NCBI RefSeq assembly: GCF_005491705.1 | Contig: NZ_CP028092.1 | Location: 1,426,001 to 1,490,000 of the forward strand | Length of the DNA stretch: 64,000 nucleotides | DNA from: Pontibacter sp. SGAir0037 | Lineage (GTDB): Bacteria > Bacteroidota > Bacteroidia > Cytophagales > Hymenobacteraceae | Reading direction: 5' to 3' | Shown: positions 27,257-37,348 of the stretch, piece after piece | Numbering within the stretch: the stretch's first letter is position 1 | Layout of the letters: each line of letters begins with the position of its first letter | Made by a program: the position numbers and the translations under genes | Notes under the pieces: generated by a model | Told to the model about the DNA's origin: nothing | Databases searched by the model: none | The model's input: only the letters and a program-made list of their open reading frames with translations

Positions 27257-29893
27257 TTATCCGTTTAATGCGTTTCTAACTAATTCGCGTGCTTTGGCAG
27301 GCACAGCCTGTAAACCAGCACTGTCTTTACCGCCGGCAGTTGCATAGAATGTCTGGCCACCGCCACCGCCTTTAATTTCTTTGGCAAGCTCTCTAATCAA
27401 CTGGCTGGCATTCAGGTTTTTTTCTGAGACAATGTTGTCTGCCAGCATAACTGCTATTTGTGGCTTGCCCTCTATTTCAGCCGCCAATACCAGCACCAGG
27501 TTATCTACTACCTGTCGCATGTCGAAGGCCAGCTTCTTCAGATAATCTGAGTTGCTTACCTGTACCTGCTCTGCAATAAAGTTCACGCCAGCTAAAGTTT
27601 CTGCTTTTTGAGCCAGAGAGTCCTTCAGGCTGTTCAGTTGCTGCAGCTCAAACGCTTCTAACTGCTTCTGCAGGCTTTTGTTTTCTTCCTGTAGCTTCTC
27701 AACTGCTTTGGATACATTGTTCTGTGAACCTAACACTTCCCGCACCGCATTCAGTTCGTTCAGTTGCTGTTGCATGTATTCGTCGGCTGCTCCACCTGTC
27801 AGGGCTTCGATTCTGCGCACCCCAGCTGCTACGGAACTTTCAGAAATAATTTTAAAATACCCGATCTGGCCTGTGTTAAACACGTGTGTGCCGCCGCAGA
27901 GCTCTACGGAATAGGTATTGTCAAAAGTAATAACGCGTACAAAGTCACCGTATTTTTCACCAAACAGAGCGGTTGCTCCCATAGCCTTAGCCTCCTCAAT
28001 TGGTACATTGCGGCTTTCGCCTAGCGGAATTGCCTGGCGTACACGCTCATTCACCAATATTTCGACCTCCCGCAACTGCTCATCTGTAATTTTAGAGAAG
28101 TGGGAGAAGTCGAAGCGCAATAGCTTTTCGTTTACCAACGACCCTTTCTGCTGCACGTGGTCACCTAAAACTCTTCTTAAAGCAGACTGCAATAAGTGTG
28201 TAGCAGAGTGATTCTTACGAATGGTATTCCGACGCGTAGCATCAATCCCAGCTTTAAACACTGCCTCTGCATCCTGAGGCAGTTTGCTAACAATATGAAC
28301 AATCAGATCGTTTTCTTTTTTGGTATCGAGTACTTCTACTCTTTCGTCACCAGCAATCAGGTTCCCTGTATCGCCTACTTGGCCTCCGCTCTCTGCATAG
28401 AACGGCGTGCGGTCTAATACAATATGAAATTCTGTTTTATTTTTTGTTTTAACCTGGCGATATTTTACAATGCGGGCTTCTGTGGTGTCTACATCATAGC
28501 CCACAAACTCTGTTTCAGCCTCTGGCAGCAGTACAGTCCAGTCACCCTGCTCACTTACAGCAGCATTGCGCGAACGATTCTTTTGCTGCTCCATCTCCAC
28601 GCCGAAGCCAGCCTCATCTATGGTAAAGCTTTTCTCACGGGCAATGAGTGCTGTCAGATCCAGCGGGAAGCCAAAGGTATCGTAAAGCTCGAAAGCCGTT
28701 TTTCCGTCAATGGTGTTGTTATTTTCACGGAATTTGTCTTCCTGCGCTTCAATGCGCTTTAGGCCGTTCTCCAGCGTGCGCAGGAAAGCATTCTCTTCTT
28801 CCTCAATCACACGCTGCACAAAGCTTAGCTGGGCCTTCAGCTCAGGGAAAACATGAGCTGTCTGGTCGGCCAGCACTTCGGCTAACCTGTAAAGGAATGG
28901 CTTCTTAAAGTTCAGGAATGTGAATGCATAGCGAACAGCACGGCGCAGAATACGTCGGATAACATAACCGGCCTTGTTGTTCGATGGCAGCTGTCCGTCT
29001 GAAATGGCAAAGGCGATAGCGCGAATGTGATCCGACATTACCCGTATGGCGATATCGGTTTTCTCATCTTCGCCATAGGTAACACCAGCTTCTTTGGCAA
29101 TAAATTGGATCAGCGGTTGGAAAACATCCGTATCATAATTAGATCGCTTGCCTTGAATAGCCATACACAAACGCTCGAAGCCCATACCTGTATCTACGTG
29201 CTGTGCAGGAAGTTTAACAAGGGTGCCATCCGCTAGACGGTTAAACTCCATAAATACGTTGTTCCAGATCTCCACAACCTGCGGGTGGTCGTTGTTCACC
29301 AGTTCTTTACCGTCTACCTGCGCACGTTCTTCGTCTGAGCGTAAGTCAACATGAATTTCGGAGCAGGGTCCGCACGGGCCTGTATCGCCCATTTCCCAGA
29401 AGTTGTCTTTTTTGGAACCCAGTAGGATGCGGTCTTCTGCAATCATACCTTTCCAGATATCAAAAGCTTCCTGGTCCACCGGCAGGTTTTCTGAAGCGTC
29501 GCCCTGAAAGACAGAAACATACAGCCTGTCTTTTGGCAGCTTATAGACCTCCGTTAGCAGTTCCCACGACCAGGCCAAAGCTTCCTTTTTAAAGTAGTCG
29601 CCGAACGACCAGTTGCCCAGCATCTCGAACATGGTATGGTGGTAGGTATCGTAGCCTACTTCTTCCAGGTCGTTGTGCTTACCGCTTACGCGAAGGCATT
29701 TCTGTGTATCGGCTACTCTTTTGTAAGGGGCAGGTTTATTGCCCAGAAAGTAGTCTTTAAAAGGAGCCATACCCGAGTTAATAAACATCAGGGTGGGGTC
29801 GTCTTTCACCACAAGCGGTGCCGATGGCACTACCTGGTGTTGTTTGGAAGCAAAGAAGTCCAGGAACTTTTGTCTTATCTCAGCTGAGTTCAT
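27257..29893 (-). CDS. alaS: Alanyl-tRNA synthetase
   Basis: 878 residues with all domains in order: class II catalytic core (MNSAEIRQKFLDFF, GMAPFKDYFLG, TGMGFERL), a C-terminal tRNA-recognition region, the editing domain with HSATHLLQSALR and the zinc site (VELCGGTH), and the C-Ala domain with a GGGGGQTF-type glycine-rich DHHA1 end. It charges tRNA(Ala) and clears Ser/Gly mischarging. It is the first gene of the leftward alaS-gatB-tlpA operon. Confidence 0.97.
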   Translation of the reverse strand: MNSAEIRQKFLDFFASKQHQVVPSAPLVVKDDPTLMFINSGMAPFKDYFLGNKPAPYKRVADTQKCLRVSGKHNDLEEVGYDTYHHTMFEMLGNWSFGDYFKKEALAWSWELLTEVYKLPKDRLYVSVFQGDASENLPVDQEAFDIWKGMIAEDRILLGSKKDNFWEMGDTGPCGPCSEIHVDLRSDEERAQVDGKELVNNDHPQVVEIWNNVFMEFNRLADGTLVKLPAQHVDTGMGFERLCMAIQGKRSNYDTDVFQPLIQFIAKEAGVTYGEDEKTDIAIRVMSDHIRAIAFAISDGQLPSNNKAGYVIRRILRRAVRYAFTFLNFKKPFLYRLAEVLADQTAHVFPELKAQLSFVQRVIEEEENAFLRTLENGLKRIEAQEDKFRENNNTIDGKTAFELYDTFGFPLDLTALIAREKSFTIDEAGFGVEMEQQKNRSRNAAVSEQGDWTVLLPEAETEFVGYDVDTTEARIVKYRQVKTKNKTEFHIVLDRTPFYAESGGQVGDTGNLIAGDERVEVLDTKKENDLIVHIVSKLPQDAEAVFKAGIDATRRNTIRKNHSATHLLQSALRRVLGDHVQQKGSLVNEKLLRFDFSHFSKITDEQLREVEILVNERVRQAIPLGESRNVPIEEAKAMGATALFGEKYGDFVRVITFDNTYSVELCGGTHVFNTGQIGYFKIISESSVAAGVRRIEALTGGAADEYMQQQLNELNAVREVLGSQNNVSKAVEKLQEENKSLQKQLEAFELQQLNSLKDSLAQKAETLAGVNFIAEQVQVSNSDYLKKLAFDMRQVVDNLVLVLAAEIEGKPQIAVMLADNIVSEKNLNASQLIRELAKEIKGGGGGQTFYATAGGKDSAGLQAVPAKARELVRNALNG

Positions 29894-30094
29894 CTATGAT
29901 TTTCAAGCATTTAAATACTAAATGCTATACTTGTTGTTTAATAAAGAAAAATAACGAATTTTTGCCTTAGCAAAACAAGCAGCAGCAACTGACGTTTGTT
30001 CGGCTCATTTATGGCAAAAGTAGCATATTTTAGCCGTATTGAGTAGCAAATGTTTAAAATTAGTGAGTGGCTGCCTTTAAAATTGAAAGACCTT

Positions 30095-30442
30095 ATGCCG
30101 TATAAAGATAAAGAAATCGTAAAGCAGTATTATACTATAGGTGAAGTAGCCGCCATTTTTGAAGTTGCTCCTTCGCTTATCCGCTTCTGGGAAACCGAGT
30201 TTGAGCAGTTAAAGCCTAAAAAAAGCAAGAAAGGCAACCGCCAGTATACACCTAAAGATATTGAAGAGCTTCGCACGGTGTATCATCTTGTAAAAGAACG
30301 CGGGTATACTATTCAGGGTGCAAAAGAAGTCCTAAAAAACAAGTCGGTGCAGACAAAAGACAAAATTGAGATCATTCATTCTCTGGAGAAAGTAAAGTCT
30401 TTTCTGATCGGAATTAAGGAACAGTTGAATACAAAAGCCTGA
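30095..30442 (+). CDS. MerR-family transcriptional regulator
   Basis: About 115 residues. The N-terminal winged helix-turn-helix is YYTIGEVAAIFEVAPSLIRFWETEF followed by RQYTPKDIEELRTVYHLV; a short coiled coil follows and there is no effector domain. I choose ATG 30095 (MPYKDKEIVKQYY), the common start for this Bacteroidota subgroup; the frame is open from 30050. It binds DNA as a dimer. The ligand and target are unknown; the closeness of dprA (22 nt) suggests shared transcription only. Confidence 0.88.
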   Translation: MPYKDKEIVKQYYTIGEVAAIFEVAPSLIRFWETEFEQLKPKKSKKGNRQYTPKDIEELRTVYHLVKERGYTIQGAKEVLKNKSVQTKDKIEIIHSLEKVKSFLIGIKEQLNTKA

Positions 30443-30464
30443 TTTCTGCGTACCCTGAGCTACC

Positions 30465-31592
30465 ATGCTAGATGAACAGACGCAATACGAAATAGCTTTA
30501 ACCTTATTACCCAATATCGGCGACATTACCGTGCGGATGCTGGTAAGTTACTGTGGTTCTGCAAAAGCGGTTTTTCAAGCACCCAAAGAAAAGCTGTTGA
30601 AGATACCCGGTATCGGCGACAAAACAGCTACGGGTTTATTGAACGGTAAGACGGAAGCATTGCGCAGAGCTGAGGGTATTATAAAGCAGGCACAGGAACT
30701 GCATGTTAAAACGCTGTTTTATACGCATCCCGATTTTCCTGAGCGGCTGAAAGCCATTCCCGATGCACCTGTGCTGTTGTACCTGCGCGGAAATGCCAAC
30801 CTGAATACCCGCCGCATGATCAGCATTGTAGGCACCCGCAATGCCACCAGCTATGGCCAGGCAGTAACAGAACGCATCGTAGAAGAACTGAAGCCTTATG
30901 GGGTTTCTATTGTTAGCGGACTGGCGTACGGGATTGATATTTATGCCCATAGGGCTGCTTTACAGGCTGGTTTGCATACTATTGGTGTTATGGCTACAGG
31001 AGCCGATACGGTTTACCCTGCCGCTCATAAAAAATATGCCGAGCGCATGCTTACACAAGGCGGCGTACTCACAGAAAACACGTTCGGCACTAAGCCCGAC
31101 GCTCCCCGCTTTCCGGAACGGAACCGTATTATTGCAGGCTTAGGCGATTGTACCATTGTGGTAGAAGGCGCAATTAAAGGCGGCGCCTTAATCACAGCCG
31201 ATATTGCACATAGTTACGATCGTGAGGTAATGGCTGTGCCGGGAAATATCACCTCTTCGGTTTCCGAAGGTACAAACTATCTTATCAAAACGCTAAAAGC
31301 CGTCGCCTATACCTCTGTGCAGGACCTGGTGGAGCTGCTTAACTGGGATCTGGAGGACAGTGGCGTTTATAAGCCTGCGCGTGCCGCTTCGGCAGCTTTC
31401 GATCCGGCCGATTATAATGCAGATGAGGTAAAGGTGTTGAACCAGCTTTTGCAGAGCAAAGAGGAACTGATAGATAACCTGAGCTGGAAAACCCAAATAC
31501 CTGTCAACCAGCTATCTTCTATCCTGCTTAGCCTTGAATTTAAAGGAGTGGTAAGACAGATGCCAGGTAAAAAGTTTATGCTCACGCTGTAG
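30465..31592 (+). CDS. dprA: DNA-processing protein DprA
   Basis: A 375-residue protein. An N-terminal helix-hairpin-helix (LLKIPGIGDKTATGLL) is followed by the extended Rossmann fold of the DprA/Smf family (SIVGTRNATSYG, SGLAYGIDIYAHRAAL, ITADIAHSYDREVMAVPGN) and a C-terminal winged domain. It loads RecA onto incoming single-stranded DNA in natural transformation, and also serves recombination in species not known to be competent. No other competence gene is in the window. Confidence 0.94.
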   Translation: MLDEQTQYEIALTLLPNIGDITVRMLVSYCGSAKAVFQAPKEKLLKIPGIGDKTATGLLNGKTEALRRAEGIIKQAQELHVKTLFYTHPDFPERLKAIPDAPVLLYLRGNANLNTRRMISIVGTRNATSYGQAVTERIVEELKPYGVSIVSGLAYGIDIYAHRAALQAGLHTIGVMATGADTVYPAAHKKYAERMLTQGGVLTENTFGTKPDAPRFPERNRIIAGLGDCTIVVEGAIKGGALITADIAHSYDREVMAVPGNITSSVSEGTNYLIKTLKAVAYTSVQDLVELLNWDLEDSGVYKPARAASAAFDPADYNADEVKVLNQLLQSKEELIDNLSWKTQIPVNQLSSILLSLEFKGVVRQMPGKKFMLTL

Positions 31593-31703
31593 CACTACTC
31601 TACTGGTACTACAGGCAAAGGCTTCACGGGGCTTCATAAATTTTATCATACGGATGATAATGCTTATTTTGTGTTTCTATTTTTCCTGCACAAAAGCAAA
31701 AAA

Positions 31704-32528
31704 ATGCATATCCTTTTTAATGGGCAATTGATGGCTGCCGAAGAACTCCGGCTTTCCCTTTCCAACAGAGCTTTTCAATACAATGACGGCTTCTTTGAAA
31801 CCATGATAGTAAAAGATGGTGTCATCCGGTTCTGGCAGGATCATGTTGAACGGATACAGGAGGCCACAAAGGTGCTAAGGCTTCAACTTCCGGTAGAATT
31901 TACTTCTATCAATCTATTAGAAAATAATTTGTTACGATTGGCCGAAACCCACAATGCCTTCGCAAACGGTCGCCTTAAACTAAAGGTATGGCGAGGAGGC
32001 GCAGGACTTTTTACACCAGAAACAAATGCTGCAGAATGGCTGGCGACAGTACAGGCAACGGTTCCGGCAAAAGCAGTTCCGGTGCACATGGGAGTTTGCC
32101 AGACAGTTCATACCAGCTACTCTCCTTTTTCTTCTTTTAAAGGACCTCATGCACTGTTATATGTACTGGCAGGTACAGAAAAAAAAGAAACAGCTTTCGA
32201 CGATCTGCTTCTCTTAAGCTGTGACGGCTCTATGGCAGAGCTAATTTCTTCGAATTTGTTCTGGTATTGGAACAACACCCTTTATACTCCTGCGCTGGAA
32301 ACCGGCTGTGTGAACGGTATTCTGCGTAGAAACATCATCAGGTACTGTAAAGGTGAAGGCATAGCGGTACAAGAAGTAAAAATGAAACTTAATGATTTGC
32401 CGGCTAATGCAACTGTATTTGCCGGGAATGTGACAGGTATTAAATTGATTCACAAGCTGAACAATAAGGACTTGACTGTCTCCTGTACCTTTGTAGACAA
32501 GCTACAAGCCGACTTAAAACTAAGATGA
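31704..32528 (+). CDS. Class IV PLP aminotransferase / aminodeoxychorismate lyase-like
   Basis: A 274-residue fold-type IV PLP enzyme (start ATG 31704, MHILFNGQLM; the frame opens 11 codons earlier). The pattern FQYNDGFFETMIVKDG, the PLP-binding Lys region KLKVWRGGAG, and SCDGSMAELISSNLFW match PabC/BCAT-type enzymes. It could release pyruvate from aminodeoxychorismate for folate synthesis, or transaminate amino acids. No pabA or pabB is nearby, so the substrate is undecided. Confidence 0.8.
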   Translation: MHILFNGQLMAAEELRLSLSNRAFQYNDGFFETMIVKDGVIRFWQDHVERIQEATKVLRLQLPVEFTSINLLENNLLRLAETHNAFANGRLKLKVWRGGAGLFTPETNAAEWLATVQATVPAKAVPVHMGVCQTVHTSYSPFSSFKGPHALLYVLAGTEKKETAFDDLLLLSCDGSMAELISSNLFWYWNNTLYTPALETGCVNGILRRNIIRYCKGEGIAVQEVKMKLNDLPANATVFAGNVTGIKLIHKLNNKDLTVSCTFVDKLQADLKLR

Positions 32529-32682
32529 CACCACTATTGTTGTTGTAACAGCATTTATAGAATAGGTAGAAGCAGCTCCTTATAATTGCCTTCTGTTGTG
32601 TTATTTAAATTCTAACTTGTTGAGCTATTCTTTTTTTAACTGGTATACCTATTCCAACGCATACTTTAGTCTGACATAATTT

Positions 32683-34131
32683 ATGATTTCATTCTTCTTA
32701 TCTATAGTTGCCCTGGTACTTGGGTATTTTTTATACTCAAAATTCATTGAGAAAGTGTTTGGCGTTGATCCGACACGAAAAACGCCTGCGCTGACTATGA
32801 ACGACGGCGTAGACTATGTGCCAATGCCTCAATGGAAAATCTTTCTGATCCAGTTTCTGAATATTGCCGGCCTCGGTCCTATTTTCGGAGCGGTAGCAGG
32901 TGCCATGTGGGGGCCGTCCGCCTTTCTCTGGATTGTGCTGGGTTCCGTTTTCGCAGGGGGTGTGCACGACTATTTTTCAGGTATGCTTTCGCTCCGGCAC
33001 AAGGGAGAAAGTATAACTGAAACAACAGGCCGCTACCTGGGTTCAGGCATGAAACAGGTGATGCGCGTTTTTACCATCATCCTGATGATCATGCTTGGTG
33101 CCGTGTTCATTATGGGACCAGCCAAGATATTGGACGGTATGACAGGCGGTATTGGCGGAGGTGTGACCATGTGGGTCTGGATAATCTTTGTTTACTATAT
33201 CCTTTCCACGGTACTGCCAATCGATAAGATCATTGGTAAGTTTTATCCTGTTTTTGGTGTAGCCCTGCTTTTTATGGCCATTGGCATCATGGTGGTGATG
33301 GTGGCACAGGGGTTGCCTATTCCGGAGCTAACCATGGATCATCTTTCCAATATGCACCATAGTCCTGAAAAATTCCCGTTGTTCCCGATGCTTTTTGTGA
33401 CGGTAGCCTGTGGAGCCATCTCAGGATTCCATTCTTCACAGTCGCCTATGATGGCGCGCTGCATGACAAATGAAAAGCAAGGTAGAAGCATCTTCTATGG
33501 CGCTATGATAACAGAAGGCGTGGTTGCTTTAATCTGGGCAGCCATTAGCATGAGCTTCTTTGGCGGAGTTGGCGAACTGAACGATGTGCTGGTAGCGCAA
33601 CAGGGAAATGCCGCCTATGTGGTGAGTGTCATTTCAAATTCGTTGCTGGGAAAGATTGGTGGCATTCTGGCACTGCTGGGAGTAGTGGCAGCGCCTATCA
33701 CCTCAGGCGATACCGCGTTTCGAAGTGCGCGTTTAATAGTGGCAGACTTTACAAAATCGAAGCAGAGCTCGATCAGGAACAGGCTCTTGATAAGTTTTCC
33801 TTTGTTTGTAGCAGGTTATGCCCTGACGCTGGTAGATTTCGGAATAGTATGGCGTTATTTTGCCTGGACAAACCAAACATTGGCTACCGTGGTGCTATGG
33901 ATGATTACAGCATACCTGATTCAGGAAAGAAAAGCATTCTGGGTAACGCTGGTGCCGGCTGTCTTTATGAGTGCCGTGGTTACATCATACATCCTGGTTG
34001 CACCGGAAGGGTTTAGCCTCTCCACTAATATCTCTTATGCTGTTGGTATAGCCGTAGCGTTAATGCTACTGGTGGTAACGCTGGTAAAAATCAACAAAAA
34101 GGAAGAGCCCGAACTGGAGGCTGTAAAGTAA
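32683..34131 (+). CDS. cstA: CstA-family carbon starvation protein (peptide/pyruvate transporter)
   Basis: A 482-residue polytopic membrane protein. The family start FFLSIVALVLGYFLYSKFIEKVFG, the NIAGLGPIFGAVAGAMWGP block, GAISGFHSSQSPMMARC and ITSGDTAFRSARLI are all recognisable. Members import pyruvate or peptides when carbon is scarce. It is shorter than E. coli CstA (701 residues) but has the conserved core. It stands alone, convergent with the next gene. Confidence 0.9.
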   Translation: MISFFLSIVALVLGYFLYSKFIEKVFGVDPTRKTPALTMNDGVDYVPMPQWKIFLIQFLNIAGLGPIFGAVAGAMWGPSAFLWIVLGSVFAGGVHDYFSGMLSLRHKGESITETTGRYLGSGMKQVMRVFTIILMIMLGAVFIMGPAKILDGMTGGIGGGVTMWVWIIFVYYILSTVLPIDKIIGKFYPVFGVALLFMAIGIMVVMVAQGLPIPELTMDHLSNMHHSPEKFPLFPMLFVTVACGAISGFHSSQSPMMARCMTNEKQGRSIFYGAMITEGVVALIWAAISMSFFGGVGELNDVLVAQQGNAAYVVSVISNSLLGKIGGILALLGVVAAPITSGDTAFRSARLIVADFTKSKQSSIRNRLLISFPLFVAGYALTLVDFGIVWRYFAWTNQTLATVVLWMITAYLIQERKAFWVTLVPAVFMSAVVTSYILVAPEGFSLSTNISYAVGIAVALMLLVVTLVKINKKEEPELEAVK

Positions 34132-34164
34132 AGGTAGCGTAAGGTGAGCGTATAGAGGCTGTAA

Positions 34165-34899
34165 TCAATGAAATAAGTTTTTTATACGCCACCATAACCT
34201 GCTGGCTGGGTTAGAGTGAACAATTAGTACTTCACCTATCAAAACATTTGAGTCCGGCTTTATGAAAAGATCATTTAACAAAATTGTTTTATTTCCGTTC
34301 AGCAGCACCTTTATTTCATGATTTTCATAACCAATATATCGTGTTTGAAGAATGATCATATCTGAAGAACTTGTATAAGATAAACTGAAAGTTCCGTCTG
34401 CATTTGTCAATACACCTTTATCAGTCTCTTTTACTGTGATTGATACACCAGGAAGAGGCTCTTTGCTTTCACTTTCTACTACTTTTCCTTTTATAGTTAT
34501 CAAAGAATCACTTTGGGAAGTATAATGATCAGCTAAATTTTTGTTTGTCTGATCAAAATGCAATGGAGTAAAATGCGAAAGGTGAGCTTTACCTGAAGCA
34601 ATTGTAACAGGAACAAACAAAGCTATAGCCGCTGCCAAAGCTGCCTTTACACCGGAAAATTTGATGAAAGAAGACGGCGAGTTAAGTTTGTAAAGCCTTA
34701 GCTGGTCCGTCCGAAGCCTGCCGCAGGTTTGTCCCTCATAATGCTTGAAGTAATCCAGTAGCTGCTTTTCAGTAAAACTTGTGAAATCCACAACCACTTT
34801 TTCACAGGCAGCGCAATATCTGTCTTGCTGTGTTGGCTGCATCTGCTGCCAGTTTTCCTTGCATGGTTTAGCTATCGCTATCTGAATTTTCTCTGCCAT
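34165..34899 (-). CDS. Membrane protein with Cys-motif N-terminus and carboxypeptidase-D regulatory-like domain
   Basis: 244 residues. The cytoplasmic N-terminus has PCKENWQQMQP, then RYCAACEKVVVDFTS and a second Cys pair region (GQTCGRLR), a pattern that recurs in Bacteroidota proteins of unknown role. A membrane span follows at about 90-112 (VKAALAAAIALFVPVTIA). The C-terminal half is a carboxypeptidase-D-like beta-sandwich (IKGKVVESESKEPLPGVSI, VLTNADGTFSLS), as found at TonB-receptor N-termini. It is the last gene after panE (38 nt gap). The function is unknown. Confidence 0.75.
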   Translation of the reverse strand: MAEKIQIAIAKPCKENWQQMQPTQQDRYCAACEKVVVDFTSFTEKQLLDYFKHYEGQTCGRLRTDQLRLYKLNSPSSFIKFSGVKAALAAAIALFVPVTIASGKAHLSHFTPLHFDQTNKNLADHYTSQSDSLITIKGKVVESESKEPLPGVSITVKETDKGVLTNADGTFSLSYTSSSDMIILQTRYIGYENHEIKVLLNGNKTILLNDLFIKPDSNVLIGEVLIVHSNPASRLWWRIKNLFH

Positions 34900-34937
34900 A
34901 CGTTCAATATAGTCATTTTCAGGCTACAGAACAAGTA

Positions 34938-35897
34938 CTAGCTTTCTTTCAGCTTTTCGTAGATTTTTTTGTAGAATGGAGTTGCAATGCCCTCTTTTTC
35001 TCCTTCTCGCACGATGTACCCGGTCAGGTTTTCCAGCTCTGTCTGGTTGTGGTTCTGGTAGTCACGGTGCATAGAGGACGTGGTGTCTTTAGGAAACTTC
35101 TGTAAAAGCTGGATGTTTTTTTCTACAATATCTGCAGGTAAATGAATCTGTTTGGCATCTGCCACTGCTTTCAGTTCCTGTATCAGGGTGCGCAACTGCT
35201 CTGTAAGCTCCGGCTGCCCCAGTATATTACCGGCAGGCTGGTTGGTATAAGAGGTAAAGGTAGCCAACGGTGAAATAAAAGAAAACTTTTCCCAAACCTT
35301 GTCTTTTATATTCTCATACAGCTCGTTATGAATGCCGGCGTCATCCAGAACCTGCTTTACTGTTTGCAACTCTTCGGTTGCTAATGCCGGATTTCCCCAT
35401 ACCAGACGGTTTAACTTTCCCTGAACTTTTACTTTGCCAGGTGCCGCCACACTGGAGATAATGTAGGTGCAGCCCCACAATAGTTTACTTTGCGGGTAAA
35501 GGCGCGATAAATATTCGATGCTCTCTACCCCGTTCAGCAACGGAAGAAGGTAGGTCTGGACAGTAATACTTGACTTTAATGCCTGTGCTACCGTGTGCAG
35601 GCTGTAACTTTTCACGGAGAAAAGCACCAGGTCCAGTTTTCCAAGACTTTGCAGATCGTCTGTTACCAGATCAGGCTTGATCGTTTCTTGATCTCCTGCA
35701 TAATCCAGCAATAAACCTGTTGAGTTTATTTTCTCTTTGTGCTCTCCTCGCGCAATAAATATGATTTCATGTTCTTCTGAAGCAGCATATTTCTGCGCCA
35801 GTTTACCGCCATAAAAACCGCCTACTCCTCCAATCCCTATAATGGCTATTCTGAATTTGTTTTGCATGATCTGGGTGTCTGGTTTGTCAGTTTGCAT
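34938..35897 (-). CDS. panE: 2-dehydropantoate 2-reductase
   Basis: A 319-residue NADPH-dependent enzyme that reduces ketopantoate to pantoate for pantothenate and CoA. It has the Rossmann motif IIGIGGVGGFYGGKLA, the KSYSLHTVAQAL region and the catalytic Lys in NIKDKVWEKFSFISPLATFT, with a C-terminal helical domain. The ATG at 35867 is an alternative start that would begin just before the Rossmann fold. It lies 24 nt after the MFS gene. Relatives sometimes use other 2-oxoacids. Confidence 0.87.
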   Translation of the reverse strand: MQTDKPDTQIMQNKFRIAIIGIGGVGGFYGGKLAQKYAASEEHEIIFIARGEHKEKINSTGLLLDYAGDQETIKPDLVTDDLQSLGKLDLVLFSVKSYSLHTVAQALKSSITVQTYLLPLLNGVESIEYLSRLYPQSKLLWGCTYIISSVAAPGKVKVQGKLNRLVWGNPALATEELQTVKQVLDDAGIHNELYENIKDKVWEKFSFISPLATFTSYTNQPAGNILGQPELTEQLRTLIQELKAVADAKQIHLPADIVEKNIQLLQKFPKDTTSSMHRDYQNHNQTELENLTGYIVREGEKEGIATPFYKKIYEKLKES

Positions 35898-35921
35898 GAT
35901 TAGGTAATACAGATTTGATGT

Positions 35922-37163
35922 TTAGTTAAGGGTGGTTTCGTCTGTGTTTACGGTTGGAATAGCCCTGATTTCACGGTTACGCTTTAAAAACCGGGTGTGA
36001 ATGAGAAGCGCAAGAACAGAAAAACTTAAGCCAACAGCAACTACACCATTCCATTTCCACACATGCCAGGCATGGCTGGCCAGGTAAGTACCTGCCGCAC
36101 CACCCATAAAATATGTAAACATATACACGGTATTCAGCCGATTACGTGCCTCTGGCAGTAAAGCAAAAATAAGCGTCTGGTTGGCAATATGCGTTGCCTG
36201 TACTCCCAGGTCCATCAGGATCACTCCTACTACCAGTCCGGCTATACTGCGGCTGGAAAGGCCAAACACGATATACGAAAGTACAATGAGTGCAATGGTG
36301 ATAGTGGTAATCTGAAAAGCATCCCGTTTATCGGTTAGTTTGCCCATGTACGAAGCGGCCAGCGCGCCAAATGCACCTATCAGACCGAAAGCTCCTGCAA
36401 CATCACTTCCTGCATTAAACTGTGGCTCTTCCAAAAGAAAAACCAGTGTTGTCCAGAAGGCCCCGAAGGTGGCGTAGCAAAGAGCCCCACGTGCCGATGC
36501 CAGGCGCAATAAAGGTTCTGTACGGATGAGGTGCACCAGCGATACCATCAGGCTTTTATAGTTGCCTTTGTAGGAAGGCTGTACCTCTGGCAGCAGCAAA
36601 AACAAGATACCCCAAAGGGCAAACATAATGGCAGTGGCTATAAAAAACATGGCTCGCCAGCCCCAGTGTTCGCCTACAAAACCGCTTACAGTTCTCGAAA
36701 GTAGAATGCCTATTAACAGGCCACTCATCACAAAGCCGACTGTTCTTCCGCGTTCTTCCGGCTTAGCCAGGTGTGCCGCCATAGGCACCAGGAGCTGAGG
36801 TATAACAGAAGTAGCTCCGATCAAGAAGCTGGCAATCATCAGCGATTCTATATTCGGCGCAAAGCCAGCCAGCAGTAACGATATAATGATGAGCACAAAA
36901 TCGAACATGATTAGCCTTTTTCTCCGAAGCATATCTCCCAAAGGAATGATAAACAACATACCGGTTGCGTAGCCGATCTGTGTCAGCATAGAAATGGCCC
37001 CGGCTTTAGCCTCCGTAACGCCAAACTCAGCAGAAATCTTACCAAGCAATGGCTGGTTGTAGTAAAGGTTTGCTACCACAACACCCGTTGCAATAGCCAT
37101 CACCCACAGGTTTAGCTTTGAAAGCGAAGGTTCTGAGGTTTTATTGTGTGCAAGTTCTTTCAT
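35922..37163 (-). CDS. MFS transporter
   Basis: About 413 residues with 12 membrane segments. The first loop motif (MLFIIPLGDMLRRKRLI) and VANLYYNQPLLGKISAEFGVTEAKAG are typical of the NarK/AraJ-like MFS group that exports small molecules or drugs. I start at ATG 37163 because AGGAGGA lies at a suitable distance upstream; the frame is open to 37199. It is followed by panE and the carboxypeptidase-D-like gene in one probable operon. Confidence 0.88.
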   Translation of the reverse strand: MKELAHNKTSEPSLSKLNLWVMAIATGVVVANLYYNQPLLGKISAEFGVTEAKAGAISMLTQIGYATGMLFIIPLGDMLRRKRLIMFDFVLIIISLLLAGFAPNIESLMIASFLIGATSVIPQLLVPMAAHLAKPEERGRTVGFVMSGLLIGILLSRTVSGFVGEHWGWRAMFFIATAIMFALWGILFLLLPEVQPSYKGNYKSLMVSLVHLIRTEPLLRLASARGALCYATFGAFWTTLVFLLEEPQFNAGSDVAGAFGLIGAFGALAASYMGKLTDKRDAFQITTITIALIVLSYIVFGLSSRSIAGLVVGVILMDLGVQATHIANQTLIFALLPEARNRLNTVYMFTYFMGGAAGTYLASHAWHVWKWNGVVAVGLSFSVLALLIHTRFLKRNREIRAIPTVNTDETTLN

Positions 37164-37348
37164 AGCGAATGGAGCTCCTCCTGATCCAGGCCCCTGCAAA
37201 TGTACGTATCAGAGTTTTTAAGTTTTGGAAAGATTGGTAATGCTAAAACTTCCTTTCTATCTTCGGGCATGCTTAATTGTGCCTTTTGCGCTGCCAGAAC
37301 ATAATATAAGCATACTCTCAACTCCACCAGCACAAAATAACGCTTAAG

